A DNA stretch of 64,000 nt, taken from contig NZ_OY781616.1 of assembly GCF_963677005.1 (NCBI RefSeq), positions 3,481,001 through 3,545,000 of the forward strand, given 5' to 3'. Position 1 is the stretch's first letter. Every line of letters starts with the position of its first letter. A model generated the notes under the pieces. The model ran no database searches. It was given only the letters and a program-made list of their open reading frames with translations, and had not been told where the DNA came from. Of the stretch, positions 1 through 10,236 are shown piece after piece. A program made the position numbers and the translations under genes. The stretch is from Maridesulfovibrio sp. (lineage in GTDB: Bacteria > Desulfobacterota > Desulfovibrionia > Desulfovibrionales > Desulfovibrionaceae).

Positions 1-999
1 CAGACCATCGAGTCGATCAATTCGGTCATGACCAATACCAACGAATTGAATGAACGGGTGGAGACTCTGGGGCGGCAGGCTGACGGCATCAGCAGCATCA
101 TGAGCGTTATTTCCGATATTGCCGACCAGACCAACCTGCTGGCGCTCAACGCCGCCATTGAGGCTGCCAGAGCTGGGGATGCCGGACGCGGGTTTGCCGT
201 GGTTGCCGATGAAGTCCGTAACCTTGCTGAAAAAACCATGGAAGCAACCCGCGATGTAGGTTCTGAAATAGGCCGCATTCAGGAGCACGTGCTGAAAACC
301 GTTGACGGCGTCAACATGATCACCGGGCTTGCCGGTGACGCATCGGAACTGGCTTCCCGTTCAGGTCAGGCTCTTGGTGAGATTGTCGATCTGGCCGCCA
401 AGAGTTCTTCCGGAGTACGGCTGATTGCCGAGGAGGCTCTGCAGCAGGCCGAAGCCAGCAATGCGGTGCGTGAGGCGGTCACGGAAGTGCACACCATCTC
501 CGATGAAACCGGTTCCGCCATGAGTGGGGCCGCTGAAGCCGTATCCGATATGAGTGGTCGTGTCTTGGAACTGGACGAACTTATCGGGGTTTTCAAGCTT
601 GTCGGTAACGGGAGTGTGCAGGAAGTTATCGATTCCCTTGCAAAGTCCAGGGATGTGCTTTCCATGGACAGATCGCTTCAGGAAAGGGCCATGCGTACAG
701 CTGTGCGTAACAGCAGCTTTCTTGAACTGCTCTATATTACCGATCATACCGGAAAACAGGTGGTCAGCAACATCAGCGGACAGTGGGACGGTTATGCGGA
801 AGACAGTGCCGCTTTAGGTACCGACTGGTCCAACCGGGAATGGTTTCGCGGGGTTGCGGAGGATAAGACGATTTATATCTCCGATGTATACAAATCCAGC
901 GCGACCGGTTTTAATTGCATAACTGTTTCCGGGCCGTATTTCGGCACCACAGGGAATCTGCTGGGAGTAATTGCTGCGGACGTGCGTATAAACGGGTAA
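1..999 (+). CDS. Methyl-accepting chemotaxis protein, C-terminal part, with a Cache-like tail
   Basis: The reading frame is open from base 1, so the N-terminus lies outside the window. About nt 115-235 encode the conserved tip of the chemoreceptor signalling hairpin ([18 protein letters not shown], then [13 protein letters not shown]), which binds CheA and CheW. The helical bundle continues to about nt 600. Unusually, about 110 more residues follow (nt 660-996) and look like a PDC/Cache sensor fold: [32 protein letters not shown] and a terminal GVIAADVRI. With the sensor behind the signalling domain, this module is probably cytoplasmic. HAMP and membrane segments cannot be seen here. The chemoreceptor assignment is firm; the tail assignment rests on motif resemblance. 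Confidence 0.9.
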   Translation, partial: QTIESINSVMTNTNELNERVETLGRQADGISSIMSVISDIADQTNLLALNAAIEAARAGDAGRGFAVVADEVRNLAEKTMEATRDVGSEIGRIQEHVLKTVDGVNMITGLAGDASELASRSGQALGEIVDLAAKSSSGVRLIAEEALQQAEASNAVREAVTEVHTISDETGSAMSGAAEAVSDMSGRVLELDELIGVFKLVGNGSVQEVIDSLAKSRDVLSMDRSLQERAMRTAVRNSSFLELLYITDHTGKQVVSNISGQWDGYAEDSAALGTDWSNREWFRGVAEDKTIYISDVYKSSATGFNCITVSGPYFGTTGNLLGVIAADVRING

Positions 1000-1095
1000 T
1001 GGTGTACACTCGTTCCTGCGGATATGCATTCCCTTGCCAAAATGGCGATATTTTTCTAAGGGAAGCCTAGCTTAATCTGTGGAGAGGATAGTCTC

Positions 1096-2367
1096 ATGAA
1101 AATACTTATAGTCGGATCAGGAGGAAGGGAACACGCCCTGGCCTGGAAGATAGGCCAGAGCCCCAGGGTTTCCGAAATATTTATCGCCCCCGGCAACGGC
1201 GGAACACGCCTGGAGGGAACAAACGTTCCCATCAAGGATGACGACCTGCCCGGACTGGTGAATTTTGCCAAGGAAAACAAAATAGACCTGGTGGTCGCGG
1301 GGCCTGAGCTTCCGCTGGTGCTGGGTATAAAGGAAGCCTTGGAAAAAGAGGGCATCCCCTGTTTCGGCCCCGGAGCGTATGCTGCGAACCTCGAAGGCAG
1401 CAAGGCTTTTTCAAAGATTACCATGCGGGATTCCGGCGTGCCGACCGCTCCTTTTCAGGTTTTTGATGAATTTGAGCAGGCCAAGGCGTTCGTGGAAGAA
1501 AAGGGCGCTCCCATTGTTGTCAAGGCGGACGGCCTTGCCGCTGGCAAGGGAGTGGTTGTTGCCTCCTCGGTAGAGGAAGCCGTTGAAGCCCTTGACGATA
1601 TGATGGTCAAGAGAGTCTTCGGTTCTGCCGGCGACAGGGTTGTGGTCGAAGAGGCTCTCAAGGGAGAAGAAGCTTCCTTTCTGGCTTTCTGTTCCGGAGA
1701 GGATTATGCCCTGCTTCCTTCCGCTCAGGACCACAAGGCTGTCGGCGAGGGAGATACCGGACCAAATACCGGCGGTATGGGCGCATACAGCCCCGCTCCG
1801 ATTCTTCCGCGTGAAAAATATGCAGAGACTGCGGAGCTGGTTATCAGACCGATCCTCAGTCATCTGGCCCAGCGCGGCGAACCGTTTACCGGCATATTGT
1901 ACGCCGGACTCATGTATACAGATGCAGGACCTTCGGTTCTTGAATATAATGTCCGTTTCGGCGATCCGGAGTGTCAGCCCCTGCTGATGCGTCTGGATTG
2001 CGATCTCGTTGAAATCATGCTCGCCTGTGTCGAGGGCCGTCTCCCTGAAGTTGAAGTCGGACTCAAGGACGAGACAACTCTTTGTGTAGTCATGGCTGCC
2101 GGAGGATATCCCGGCTCGTACGACAAGGGCATGGAAATTCGCGGGATTGAAGAAGCCGAAAAGATAGACGGTGTGAAGGTCTTTCAGGCCGGAACCAGAT
2201 TTGAAGACGGCAAGACCCTGACCAGCGGCGGAAGGGTTCTGGGAGTAACCGCTCTTGGAGCCGATCTGGGTGAAGCCCAGAAAAAGGCTTATGAGGCTGT
2301 CGAACGTATTTCTTTTGACAAAGCCTATTTTCGTCGCGATATAGGTAACAAGGGTCTTAGAAAATGA
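1096..2367 (+). CDS. purD: Phosphoribosylamine--glycine ligase (GAR synthetase)
   Basis: This is the cytoplasmic ATP-grasp enzyme that joins glycine to 5-phosphoribosylamine in the second step of de novo purine synthesis. At 423 residues it has the normal length. Visible family motifs are the N-terminal [12 protein letters not shown], the central [20 protein letters not shown] segment with GMGAYSPAP after it, and [14 protein letters not shown] in the metal and substrate region. The ATG is preceded by GGAGAGG. Its stop overlaps the purE start by 4 bp (ATGA), so the two are translationally coupled in a pur operon closed by the terminator at 2902-2935. No neighbouring purine gene other than purE is present. 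Confidence 0.97.
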   Translation: MKILIVGSGGREHALAWKIGQSPRVSEIFIAPGNGGTRLEGTNVPIKDDDLPGLVNFAKENKIDLVVAGPELPLVLGIKEALEKEGIPCFGPGAYAANLEGSKAFSKITMRDSGVPTAPFQVFDEFEQAKAFVEEKGAPIVVKADGLAAGKGVVVASSVEEAVEALDDMMVKRVFGSAGDRVVVEEALKGEEASFLAFCSGEDYALLPSAQDHKAVGEGDTGPNTGGMGAYSPAPILPREKYAETAELVIRPILSHLAQRGEPFTGILYAGLMYTDAGPSVLEYNVRFGDPECQPLLMRLDCDLVEIMLACVEGRLPEVEVGLKDETTLCVVMAAGGYPGSYDKGMEIRGIEEAEKIDGVKVFQAGTRFEDGKTLTSGGRVLGVTALGADLGEAQKKAYEAVERISFDKAYFRRDIGNKGLRK

Positions 2368-2858
2368 GTGCAAAAGTAGCTATTATCATGGGGTCCATTT
2401 CGGATAAGGACACAATGCAGCCCTGTTCCGACCTGCTGACCAAGCTGGGTGTTCCCCATCGGTTTACTGTTTCATCCGCACACCGTACCCCGGAAAGAAC
2501 GGCCAATCTGGTCAAGGAACTTGAAGAGGGCGGGTGCGAGGTGTTCATCTGCGCGGCAGGACTGGCAGCGCATCTTGCCGGAGCTGTTGCCGCAAAAACC
2601 ATCAGGCCGGTCATCGGCGTCCCGATCTGCGGTTCTCCTCTCGGGGGAATGGATGCACTGCTGGCGACTGTTCAGATGCCTCCGGGATTCCCGGTCGGCA
2701 CCGTTGCCCTTGATAAGGTCGGCGCCCGCAACGCTGCCTGGATGGCTGCGCAGATTATTGCTCTGCATGATGAAAGCCTGGCCGGTAAGATACGCGAAGC
2801 CCGGCAGGGATTTATCGAATCCGTAGAGCAGGCTGCCGCTGAACTGGAAAGCAAATAG
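2364..2858 (+). CDS. purE: N5-carboxyaminoimidazole ribonucleotide mutase
   Basis: PurE converts N5-CAIR to CAIR (class I) or carboxylates AIR directly (class II) in purine synthesis. The 164-residue protein carries the substrate loops [11 protein letters not shown] near the N-terminus, SSAHRTPER at about 37-45, and [19 protein letters not shown]. The start codon overlaps the purD stop by 4 bp. No purK lies beside it, so the class is not settled by context: purK may be elsewhere, or this could be a direct AIR carboxylase. The homology call itself is secure. Confidence 0.96.
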   Translation: MSAKVAIIMGSISDKDTMQPCSDLLTKLGVPHRFTVSSAHRTPERTANLVKELEEGGCEVFICAAGLAAHLAGAVAAKTIRPVIGVPICGSPLGGMDALLATVQMPPGFPVGTVALDKVGARNAAWMAAQIIALHDESLAGKIREARQGFIESVEQAAAELESK

Positions 2859-2901
2859 GTGACAGCCGACCAGTCGGATGTCCGAAAATGAATGATATTC
2901 C

Positions 2902-2935
2902 GCCGCAGTCGAAATATTTCGGCTGCGGCTTTTTT
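2902..2935 (+). terminator. Rho-independent terminator of purDE
   Basis: A 13-bp stem (GCCGCAG...CTGCGGC, one G-U pair, tiny AT loop) runs straight into six T residues. It lies 44 bp after purE. It also falls inside the longest open frame for the next gene, which argues that that gene starts at 2951, not at 2888. Confidence 0.85.
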
Positions 2936-2950
2936 ACGCGGGGTACGCTG

Positions 2951-3577
2951 ATGGATGTTAAGTTCTGGTCCGTATACGTGCTTACGGTTTTTCTGGCTTC
3001 CATAGTTCCGGGCCCGAGCATGATTCTGGCTCTGACTCACGGAATTCGGTTCGGCACAAGACGTGCGCTGGCCACAGCTTCTGGAAACTGTGCTGCATCT
3101 TTTCTGCAGGCTCTGGTTTCCATGGCCGGACTTGGAGCCCTGCTTGCCGCTTCCGAACCGGCTTTCATGGCCGTCAAATACGCCGGAGCAGCCTATCTTG
3201 TCTGGATAGGTATAAATGTGTTCAGGGCCGGAGATTTCAACGTGGACTCAGCCGGGATAAGCAGTGACAGGGAAGTTTCCTCAGGCAGGCTTTTTCTGCA
3301 GGGATTCTGGGTTGCTGCGGGCAATCCCAAGGCGATTATCTTTTTCAGTGCTCTTTTTCCCCAGTTCATAGGTTCCGGACAGGCTTCGGTGGGACATTTC
3401 GCGGCAATGCTCATTCTGCTTTGCATCATAGCCTTTGCCTGCATGATGATTTACGCCTGCGGGGGACAGCGTCTGAGAGACGTTTTCAAGGAATCTTTTC
3501 TGGTACGGTCTGTGAATAAAATGCTGGGAACCGCTTTTGTCGGCCTGGGGGTTGGACTGGCCTGTTCGCGGAGGTGA
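2951..3577 (+). CDS. LysE/RhtB-family amino-acid exporter
   Basis: This is an inner-membrane exporter of the LysE/RhtB family, which expels amino acids such as lysine, threonine or homoserine lactone; the substrate is not predictable. The protein has about 208 residues and the family hallmark PGPSMILALTHGIRFGTRRA near the N-terminus, followed by hydrophobic segments, the central FLQGFWVAAGNPKAIIFF motif and a final membrane helix. The frame is open from an ATG at 2888, but that start would span the purDE terminator and add 21 non-family residues, so the ATG at 2951, behind GCGGGG, is preferred. The gene converges on the receiver gene at 3590. Confidence 0.88.
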   Translation: MDVKFWSVYVLTVFLASIVPGPSMILALTHGIRFGTRRALATASGNCAASFLQALVSMAGLGALLAASEPAFMAVKYAGAAYLVWIGINVFRAGDFNVDSAGISSDREVSSGRLFLQGFWVAAGNPKAIIFFSALFPQFIGSGQASVGHFAAMLILLCIIAFACMMIYACGGQRLRDVFKESFLVRSVNKMLGTAFVGLGVGLACSRR

Positions 3578-3589
3578 TACCGGCCCGGG

Positions 3590-3955
3590 CTAGGCCAGCA
3601 TGGTGTGGACGGTTTTGAGCAGGTCCTGTCGGCTGAAAGGTTTTACCAGAGCTTCGCCTGCTCCGAGTACCTTGGCCTGTTTCAGGTATTCGAGACCAGT
3701 GTATTCTCCTCCGCCCGAAATAACCAGTATTCTGCTGGAAGCGTTTTTCTGCTTAACTTCCATTATGGCCTGTATTCCGTCCATGTTGGGCATGAAAATA
3801 TCTATGATGACCAGGTCTACTGTGTTTGACTCAAACAGTTCCATACCCTCTTCGCCGTCAAGAGCGGATAATATATTGAACTGTTCATCACGCAGATAAT
3901 GCCTGAGCAGATCCAGCATTTTGGGATCATCATCAACAATCAGAATTGTTTTCAT
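3590..3955 (-). CDS. Stand-alone CheY-like response regulator
   Basis: This 121-residue protein is a single receiver domain with no output domain. The acidic pocket is intact (VDDDP at 7-11), the phosphoacceptor is D52 in VIIDIFMPNMDG, a Ser replaces the usual Thr in LVISGGG, and the conserved Lys is in ALVKPFS. A longer open frame reaches 4231 but carries no recognisable sequence. The ATG at 3955 gives a canonical receiver N-terminus. The HPt gene 125 bp upstream on the same strand suggests the two may exchange phosphoryl groups in a relay; that is inference. Confidence 0.9.
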   Translation of the reverse strand: MKTILIVDDDPKMLDLLRHYLRDEQFNILSALDGEEGMELFESNTVDLVIIDIFMPNMDGIQAIMEVKQKNASSRILVISGGGEYTGLEYLKQAKVLGAGEALVKPFSRQDLLKTVHTMLA

Positions 3956-4079
3956 TTTTGTTTCATGTCCGGTTAAAAGTGATTGTTTTGCCTCAGTTAA
4001 TACAACTGTGTAACAATTGGAAGATGCAAATATGTTACTTGTTGTATAAAGTGTTGTCTTTTTTCTCCGTTCAGTCAAA

Positions 4080-4433
4080 TCAAACAATTGTGTCCGGCAA
4101 CTCGGCAACAGCGGCGCGTACCACTGCCTCAGCCTTTTTACTAAGCGCTTCGGACTCTGCAATATCGTTGTTTCCGGCTGCTTTTTCAAGGGCCGCGCAG
4201 ACTGAATATGCCAGAACCGCACCAACAGCACCGCATTCCGCCTTAAGTGTATGGGCGTAGCCTACCACCTTCTCTATTTCGCCTTTGGATAGATGTTTTT
4301 TCATGAGATCAAGAAGGTTCGGAGCTTCACTCTTGAATATTGCTATGGCTTCTTCAAGAAGTTCTGTATCGCCGCAAAATCTGGCAAGGGCTTTCGGCAG
4401 GTCAAAGGGATCGGGCATGTCTTTTGCGGTCAT
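4080..4433 (-). CDS. HPt-domain phosphotransfer protein
   Basis: This 117-residue, largely helical protein matches the histidine phosphotransfer fold. Its signature AHTLKAECGAVGA contains the phospho-accepting His in an HTLK context with the usual Gly a few residues later. It starts at an ATG with AGGAG 9 nt upstream. A single-domain HPt beside a single-domain receiver (3590-3955) looks like two separate pieces of a multistep phosphorelay. No hybrid kinase is adjacent, so the partner kinase is unknown. Confidence 0.85.
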   Translation of the reverse strand: MTAKDMPDPFDLPKALARFCGDTELLEEAIAIFKSEAPNLLDLMKKHLSKGEIEKVVGYAHTLKAECGAVGAVLAYSVCAALEKAAGNNDIAESEALSKKAEAVVRAAVAELPDTIV

Positions 4434-4505
4434 ATGTAAATCTCCTGTTCAGGTGCGGGTGTGCTTTTTCATGAAGACGGATAATTTTTGTACAGGCTTC
4501 CAGCA

Positions 4506-4534
4506 ATAATACTCCTTTGTCTTTTTCGGTTCAA
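4506..4534 (-). promoter_or_regulatory. Candidate sigma-70 promoter of the HPt gene
   Basis: Read on the minus strand, TTGAAC (-35, 4/6) and TATTAT (-10, 5/6) are separated by exactly 17 nt, about 70 bp before the HPt start. This is a visual match only. Confidence 0.4.
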
Positions 4535-4650
4535 CAAAGGTTTGTATAAATGTGTTATAAAAATGTGCTGGCCCTGCAGAAACAGAGTTTTGGCTTCAGG
4601 GGTTCAAGGGGTATTCCGATTAGGATAGTCGGGGTGGAGTTCTGCGGAGA

Positions 4651-4681
4651 AAAGGCCCCGGAGAATTATCCGGGGCCTTTT
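4651..4681 (-). terminator. Terminator after htpG
   Basis: A near-perfect stem, AAAGGCCCCGG / CCGGGGCCTTT, with a short AT loop lies just beyond the htpG stop. Minus-strand transcription ends in TTTTCT. Confidence 0.8.
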
Positions 4682-4719
4682 GGTGGGCAAATAGTGCGGT
4701 TAATTGCAGGCTGTCAGGA

Positions 4720-6618
4720 TCAGTCTTTCTTTTCGAGTTCGGCGTACCAGCCACCGGCCTTGGTCAGGAGGTTCTGGATACGTCCGACCAGTGCGTGGGG
4801 GTCGCTAAGGTAGCCTTCGAGCAGGAGGGCGGATTCAAGCAGTTGCCTTGCGGACAGAGCGATGAATTCGTCATCGGCATTTGTCTTGAAAATAGCCAGC
4901 ATGGAGCGCAAAAGCGGGTGGTCTGCGTTTATTTCCATGGTCTTGGCCGGGATGGAGCTGTCCTTGTTCATGGCTTTCATGAGCTTTTCCATGGAAGAGG
5001 TCATGTGTCCATCGGGGTTTACCAGACGGCAGGGGGAATCGGAAAGGCGTTCCGAAATCTTGACTTCGGCAACCTGGTCTCCGAGAATTTCCTTCATCCT
5101 GTCTGCCAGAGCCTGCATGTCCTTTTCCTGATCCTCGGAAAGCGGGGCCGGTTCGTCCTCTTTTTTGGAAGATTCGAATTTGTCCAGTTTTTCAAGGTCC
5201 GCGTATTCGGCTGCGACAAGGGTGAAGTCGTTGTACTCGCGCATCCCTTCCATTACGAACTCGTCAATGGGTTCATACAGATAGAGAACTTCAAGGTTCT
5301 TGCGGCGGAAGATCTCAAGGTGCGGGTTGAGGTTCGCGGCTTCGCGGCTGGCTACGAAAGCGTAGTAGATTTCTTTCTGCTCTTCCTTGGCGCGTTCGAT
5401 GTAGTCGTCAAAGGAAACGAGGGTTTCTCCGTCTGCATTGGATGAGTCGAAGCGCAGAAGTTTCGAATATTTTTCCCTGTTGATGAAGTCCATATGTCCG
5501 GCTTTGAATATCTTGGAATGGGCTTTCCAGAATTTTGCGTATTTTTCCGGATCGTCCGCAGCCAGTTTTTCCAGCTGTCCGAGGACCTGCTTGGTCAGGG
5601 TGGCGCTGATTTTGCCTATGAGCAGGTTGTCCTGCAGGGTTTCACGGGAGATGTTGAGCGGAAGGTCTTCGGTATCCACGACTCCCTTGATGAAGCTTAA
5701 GTATTCGGGAAGCAGGTTCTTGTTCTGCTTTTCGATGAGCACGCGGCGAACATAGAGGTCGAGGCCCCAGTTGTCGCGGTCCATTCCGAATATGTCGAGA
5801 TCGTTTTCCGGAATGAAGAGCAGGGAGTTGAACTGTACCGGCGCATCAACGGAAAAGTGCAGAGTGTCGATGGGCGGCTGCGAGTCATAGGTAAGGAATT
5901 TGTAGAATTCTTCGTACTGCTCGGGTTTGATCTGAAATTTCGGTTCACGCCACAGGGCGGGGACAGTATTCACTCTTTCTCCGCCGATCATGATCGGGAA
6001 GGAAACGAAGTTGGAATGTCTTTTTACAATGCCCTTGAGGGTGTCCTCGGAGCCGAAACGGTCTTTGTTTTCTTCGTTGAGGAATATTTCAACGGTCGTT
6101 CCATGACCCATTTCTTCGTCGAGAGTGGTCAGTTCGTAGGCGCTTTTGCCGTCGGAGACCCACTGAACACCGGGTTCGTCCTGCTTGTATGACTTGGTGC
6201 GGACCACGACCTTGTCCGAAACCATGAATATGGAATAGAAACCCACGCCGAAACGGCCGATGAGCGTGTCCAGATTTTCCTTGGAATCCGCAGCCCTTTT
6301 CACGAATTCGGCCGAACCGGAATGGGCGATGGTACCTATGTTGGCCATCACTTCTTCTTTGGTCATGCCGATACCGGTATCGGATACGATCACGGATTTG
6401 TTGTCTTCGTTGTAGGAAATGGTGATTTCCGGGTCGACGTCGTCGTTCAGGTCCGGGTCGCTGTTGATGGCGAAACGCATTTTATCAAGAGCGTCGGATG
6501 CGTTGGAAACCAGTTCGCGCAGGAAGATTTCGCGGTTGGTGTAGAGGGAGTGGACCAGGATGTCCAGAAGCTGGTTTACTTCTGCCTTGAATTCGAATTT
6601 TTCGGTCTGTGCTGTCAT
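4720..6618 (-). CDS. htpG: Chaperone protein HtpG (Hsp90 family)
   Basis: HtpG is the bacterial Hsp90, a cytosolic ATP-dependent homodimeric chaperone. The 632-residue protein has the N-terminal GHKL ATPase motifs LRELVSNASDALDKM, VSDTGIGMTKEEV and GRFGVGFYSIFMV, then the middle-domain SFIKGVVDTEDLPLNISRE and the C-terminal dimerisation region. The frame is open to 6660, but the ATG at 6618 (MTAQTEKFEF) has GGAGGAAAA just upstream and matches the family N-terminus. The gene is transcribed alone, with its own terminator downstream. Confidence 0.98.
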   Translation of the reverse strand: MTAQTEKFEFKAEVNQLLDILVHSLYTNREIFLRELVSNASDALDKMRFAINSDPDLNDDVDPEITISYNEDNKSVIVSDTGIGMTKEEVMANIGTIAHSGSAEFVKRAADSKENLDTLIGRFGVGFYSIFMVSDKVVVRTKSYKQDEPGVQWVSDGKSAYELTTLDEEMGHGTTVEIFLNEENKDRFGSEDTLKGIVKRHSNFVSFPIMIGGERVNTVPALWREPKFQIKPEQYEEFYKFLTYDSQPPIDTLHFSVDAPVQFNSLLFIPENDLDIFGMDRDNWGLDLYVRRVLIEKQNKNLLPEYLSFIKGVVDTEDLPLNISRETLQDNLLIGKISATLTKQVLGQLEKLAADDPEKYAKFWKAHSKIFKAGHMDFINREKYSKLLRFDSSNADGETLVSFDDYIERAKEEQKEIYYAFVASREAANLNPHLEIFRRKNLEVLYLYEPIDEFVMEGMREYNDFTLVAAEYADLEKLDKFESSKKEDEPAPLSEDQEKDMQALADRMKEILGDQVAEVKISERLSDSPCRLVNPDGHMTSSMEKLMKAMNKDSSIPAKTMEINADHPLLRSMLAIFKTNADDEFIALSARQLLESALLLEGYLSDPHALVGRIQNLLTKAGGWYAELEKKD

Positions 6619-6718
6619 AGTTTTCCTCCGGTAATACAAAATCCCTTCCGGCCTGAACATTAAGGGCGGAAGGTAATTGGAATTTTATAAGGGGAATGCC
6701 TTGCAATGCAGGCCAGAC

Positions 6719-7330
6719 TTAATTAGTTACGCCTTTGAGCTTGTCAAGGAGATACTTTTCCATTTCACGGCGGTCTTTGCGCAGCCTGATGAGTTCCGCT
6801 TCCATTACGGCGAGCTTTTCTCTGAGTTCCGTGTTTTCGGACTTCAGACTTTTCAAGGCTTCTCCCTGCTCACTAATGTTTCTGGCAGTCTGATCCATGC
6901 TGTCCTGCAGCTCATCCGGGAGCATGGTCTGGGCGGGAATGCAGGCCATAAGGCCTTTGAGGCCGTCATTGATGGATTTTGCTATTTCAGAACCCATGGC
7001 TGCGGCCATCTGTACGGCAGCTTCCATAGTAGGCTGTCCGGAAGTCGGCCCGGGAAGTTCCGGCGGTGTCCCGCCTTGATCAACGCTCACATTTACCGGA
7101 TACCTGCGTGAAAGTTCGGCCATTACATCTTCTGCGGTATGTCCCTGCTTCAGCATTGCGGATATGAGTCTGAATGCTTCCAGGGCTTCGGGCCGGAAGC
7201 GTTTCTGCCGGTTGTGCCCGGAACTCGGCAGGTACTGGGCAAAGCGGTTTTTCCAGTAGTGCAGAGTTGATTCGGGAACTTCCAGGAGACGGGAAATTTC
7301 TGCTATGGACAGAAGTTTTTTATCCGGCAC
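6719..7330 (-). CDS. MerR-like transcriptional regulator
   Basis: The first ~70 residues form a MerR-type winged helix: LLSIAEISRLLEVPESTLHYWKNRF followed by RFRPEALEAFRLISAML. The middle (about 85-130) is variable. The last 55 residues (LKSLKSENTELREKLAVMEA onward) form a strongly charged coiled coil, as in MerR-type dimers. No metal-binding cysteines are seen, so a metal sensor is unlikely. The gene is divergent from coaX, and a 17-bp inverted repeat at 7384-7400 sits just upstream as a possible operator. Target genes are unknown. Confidence 0.8.
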   Translation of the reverse strand: MPDKKLLSIAEISRLLEVPESTLHYWKNRFAQYLPSSGHNRQKRFRPEALEAFRLISAMLKQGHTAEDVMAELSRRYPVNVSVDQGGTPPELPGPTSGQPTMEAAVQMAAAMGSEIAKSINDGLKGLMACIPAQTMLPDELQDSMDQTARNISEQGEALKSLKSENTELREKLAVMEAELIRLRKDRREMEKYLLDKLKGVTN

Positions 7331-7645
7331 TTTGCTCTCCCCGTACGGCTTGAATGGTTGTTTGATAATATTTCTGGATTGTCATTAAACTATGTTTAAT
7401 TTCTATTTGTGTCAATAAAGTATCAGATTCTTACACAAAATGTTGGAAAGTGAACATTTTAGTGTTCGAAAAAGATCATTTGCCCCATTGATTCCTTTTA
7501 AATAATAGAGTAGGCGGTCATTCAGGTCTGTGAATTTAACGGGTTCGGCTCCTGAATGATACAGCAAATTTGTTTTTAGTTTTACCTTAATGTGGTAAAG
7601 GGAGTTTTGGAGCAAGCTCTGTTGCGGATTTTATGGAGATTTGTT
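7331..7645. other. AT-rich divergent intergenic region
   Basis: This stretch separates the MerR-like gene from coaX. It contains the inverted repeat at 7384-7400 and a wider one (TCATTCAG at 7518-7525 / CTGAATGA at 7552-7559) around a 26-nt loop. No coding sequence is supported. Confidence 0.6.
7384..7400. promoter_or_regulatory. Perfect inverted repeat, candidate operator
   Basis: ATTAAAC-TAT-GTTTAAT lies 54 bp upstream of the MerR-like start. Its position suits autoregulation, but nothing here shows binding. Confidence 0.35.
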
Positions 7646-8437
7646 TTGAGTTCTGAAACCATCCTTCTTTTTGATGTAGGCAATACCAATACCAAGATCG
7701 GATTTTCCGGTCGGGACGACATCGGCCCCTCATTCGTACTGCCTACAGACCCGGGCGGAACTGCCGATTCCTGGGGGCTCAAGCTGCTGGAAATATGCCG
7801 GGTGGCCGGATATTCCCACGCGGATATCGCCGGTGGGGCGGTCTCCTCGGTTGTGCCGCCCATGAATCCGATTCTGAAGAGCGCTGTGGAGCGCTTTTTT
7901 CCCTGTGAACTGCGTTTTGCGCCCGAATCCATTCCGCTTGAGCTCAACAACAGGTATGAAAGGCCCTGGGAGGTCGGGGCGGACCGTCTGGTTACCGCCT
8001 TTGCCGCACGCAGGATCAGCCGCAGCGAAAAGCTGATCGTGGTCGATTTCGGTACGGCCACCACTTTCGACTGTGTCGTCGGGGATGACTACCTCGGCGG
8101 GCTTATCTGTCCCGGAGTGCTGTCCTCCACAAAGGCTTTGGCCTCCGGAACCGCGAAGCTGCCGCATATTTCCCTGGAGATCGAGTCCCCGGTAATAAGA
8201 CCGGGCAGAAGTACCGCGGACAGCCTGAATCAGGGACTTATTTTCGGATTCGCCGCCATGGTCGAAGGGCTGCGTGATCGTCTGGCCGAAACCCTCGGCG
8301 GTGAGGTGGAACTTATTGCCACCGGAGGCTTCGCAACAATTATTGCCGATGTATGCCGGGCCATTGACCGTGTTGAACCGACCCTGCTGCTGGACGGTTT
8401 GCGCATGGGCTGGTTCGACATGAGAAAAAAGTTTTAG
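7646..8437 (+). CDS. coaX: Type III pantothenate kinase
   Basis: CoaX phosphorylates pantothenate in the first step of coenzyme A synthesis. It belongs to the ASKHA superfamily, needs a monovalent cation and resists CoA feedback. Motifs seen are LLFDVGNTNTKIGF at the N-terminus, GADRLVTAFAARR, VVDFGTATTFDCV and a C-terminal LIATGGFA. The frame is open from an ATG at 7592 that has no ribosome site. The TTG at 7646 has GGAG 7 nt upstream and gives 263 residues, the usual length, so I take TTG as the start. eno lies 78 bp downstream on the same strand. Confidence 0.92.
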   Translation: MSSETILLFDVGNTNTKIGFSGRDDIGPSFVLPTDPGGTADSWGLKLLEICRVAGYSHADIAGGAVSSVVPPMNPILKSAVERFFPCELRFAPESIPLELNNRYERPWEVGADRLVTAFAARRISRSEKLIVVDFGTATTFDCVVGDDYLGGLICPGVLSSTKALASGTAKLPHISLEIESPVIRPGRSTADSLNQGLIFGFAAMVEGLRDRLAETLGGEVELIATGGFATIIADVCRAIDRVEPTLLLDGLRMGWFDMRKKF

Positions 8438-8479
8438 TGTAGGTTTTTTGCCGGGAGTGAGCCCGGTGTGTCCAACTAA

Positions 8480-9808
<1,329 letters not shown>

Positions 9809-9825
9809 TAATTTGCTTCCGGCGG

Positions 9826-9867
9826 CCGGGAAAGGGGAAACTCTTGCAAGAGTTTCCCCTTTCCCGG
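9826..9867. repeat. 42-bp perfect palindrome after eno
   Basis: Two exact 21-nt arms beginning CCGGGAAAGGGGAAACTC meet without a loop. It starts 17 bp past the eno stop. It has no T tract and is followed by ACCCCATCCCC, so it is not a textbook terminator. It may be an RNA 3'-end stabiliser or a dispersed intergenic element. Confidence 0.7.
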
Positions 9868-9977
9868 ACCCCATCCCCTTCAGAACCTTTTATCGGGCTT
9901 ACGCTCCGGGATTCGGGCAGGAGTCGGTTTTCAGGATTATTGCCATTCAGATAGTCTGGCGGGGAAAAGCAATTTTC

Positions 9978-10029
9978 AAAGGCGGTGGTTTCGGTTATTT
10001 TTGACCGAATCTGCCGCCTTGTTTTTATT
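9978..10029 (+). terminator. Terminator downstream of eno
   Basis: AAGGCGG and TTTCGGT arms pair with ACCGAAT and CCGCCTT across a T-rich loop, followed by GTTTTTATTT. This is the most convincing end of the coaX/eno transcripts. Confidence 0.75.
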
Positions 10030-10120
10030 TAAATAGGCACGTATTAGGGCCCTGAACCCACCGAGAAGGGGGTAAACACAAATTTTTATCCGTGTAATAG
10101 TTTAATAAGTTAACAAGCTT

Positions 10121-10204
10121 AAACTATTAAGGATTCCAAAGGGGATTATCTCTTTTGGCCGCCGGCGGCGAAATCAAATTATCAAAAGCGCGAAGCGCAT
10201 CAAA
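10121..10204 (-). repeat. Intergenic triple-hairpin element, copy A
   Basis: This is one of five ~85-bp copies in the window, here in the reverse orientation. Read on the plus strand it carries CCAAAGGGGATTATCTC paired to TTTTGG, then the GCCGCCGGCGGC palindrome, then GCGCGAAGCGC. The first stem is kept by two G-U pairs when read as plus-strand RNA. It lies between eno and folD. Confidence 0.85.
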
Positions 10205-10212
10205 TAGTCTCT

Positions 10213-10236
10213 TGGCCCCGAAGGGCCGCCGGAGGC
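10213..10236 (+). repeat. GC-rich hairpin in the folD leader
   Basis: GGCCCCGAAGGGCC and the adjoining GCCGCCGGAGGC lie immediately after repeat copy A and 20-40 bp before the folD ATG. They could be a second, partial unit of the same family or a regulatory hairpin. Confidence 0.4.

Noticed and set aside
1411..2373. A 320-codon open frame antisense to purD
   Set aside because: Overlaps purD wholly; it has no start signal and no motif.
2888..2950. Upstream ATG for the LysE-family gene
   Set aside because: The segment spans a T-tract terminator and adds residues not found in the family; the ATG at 2951 fits better.
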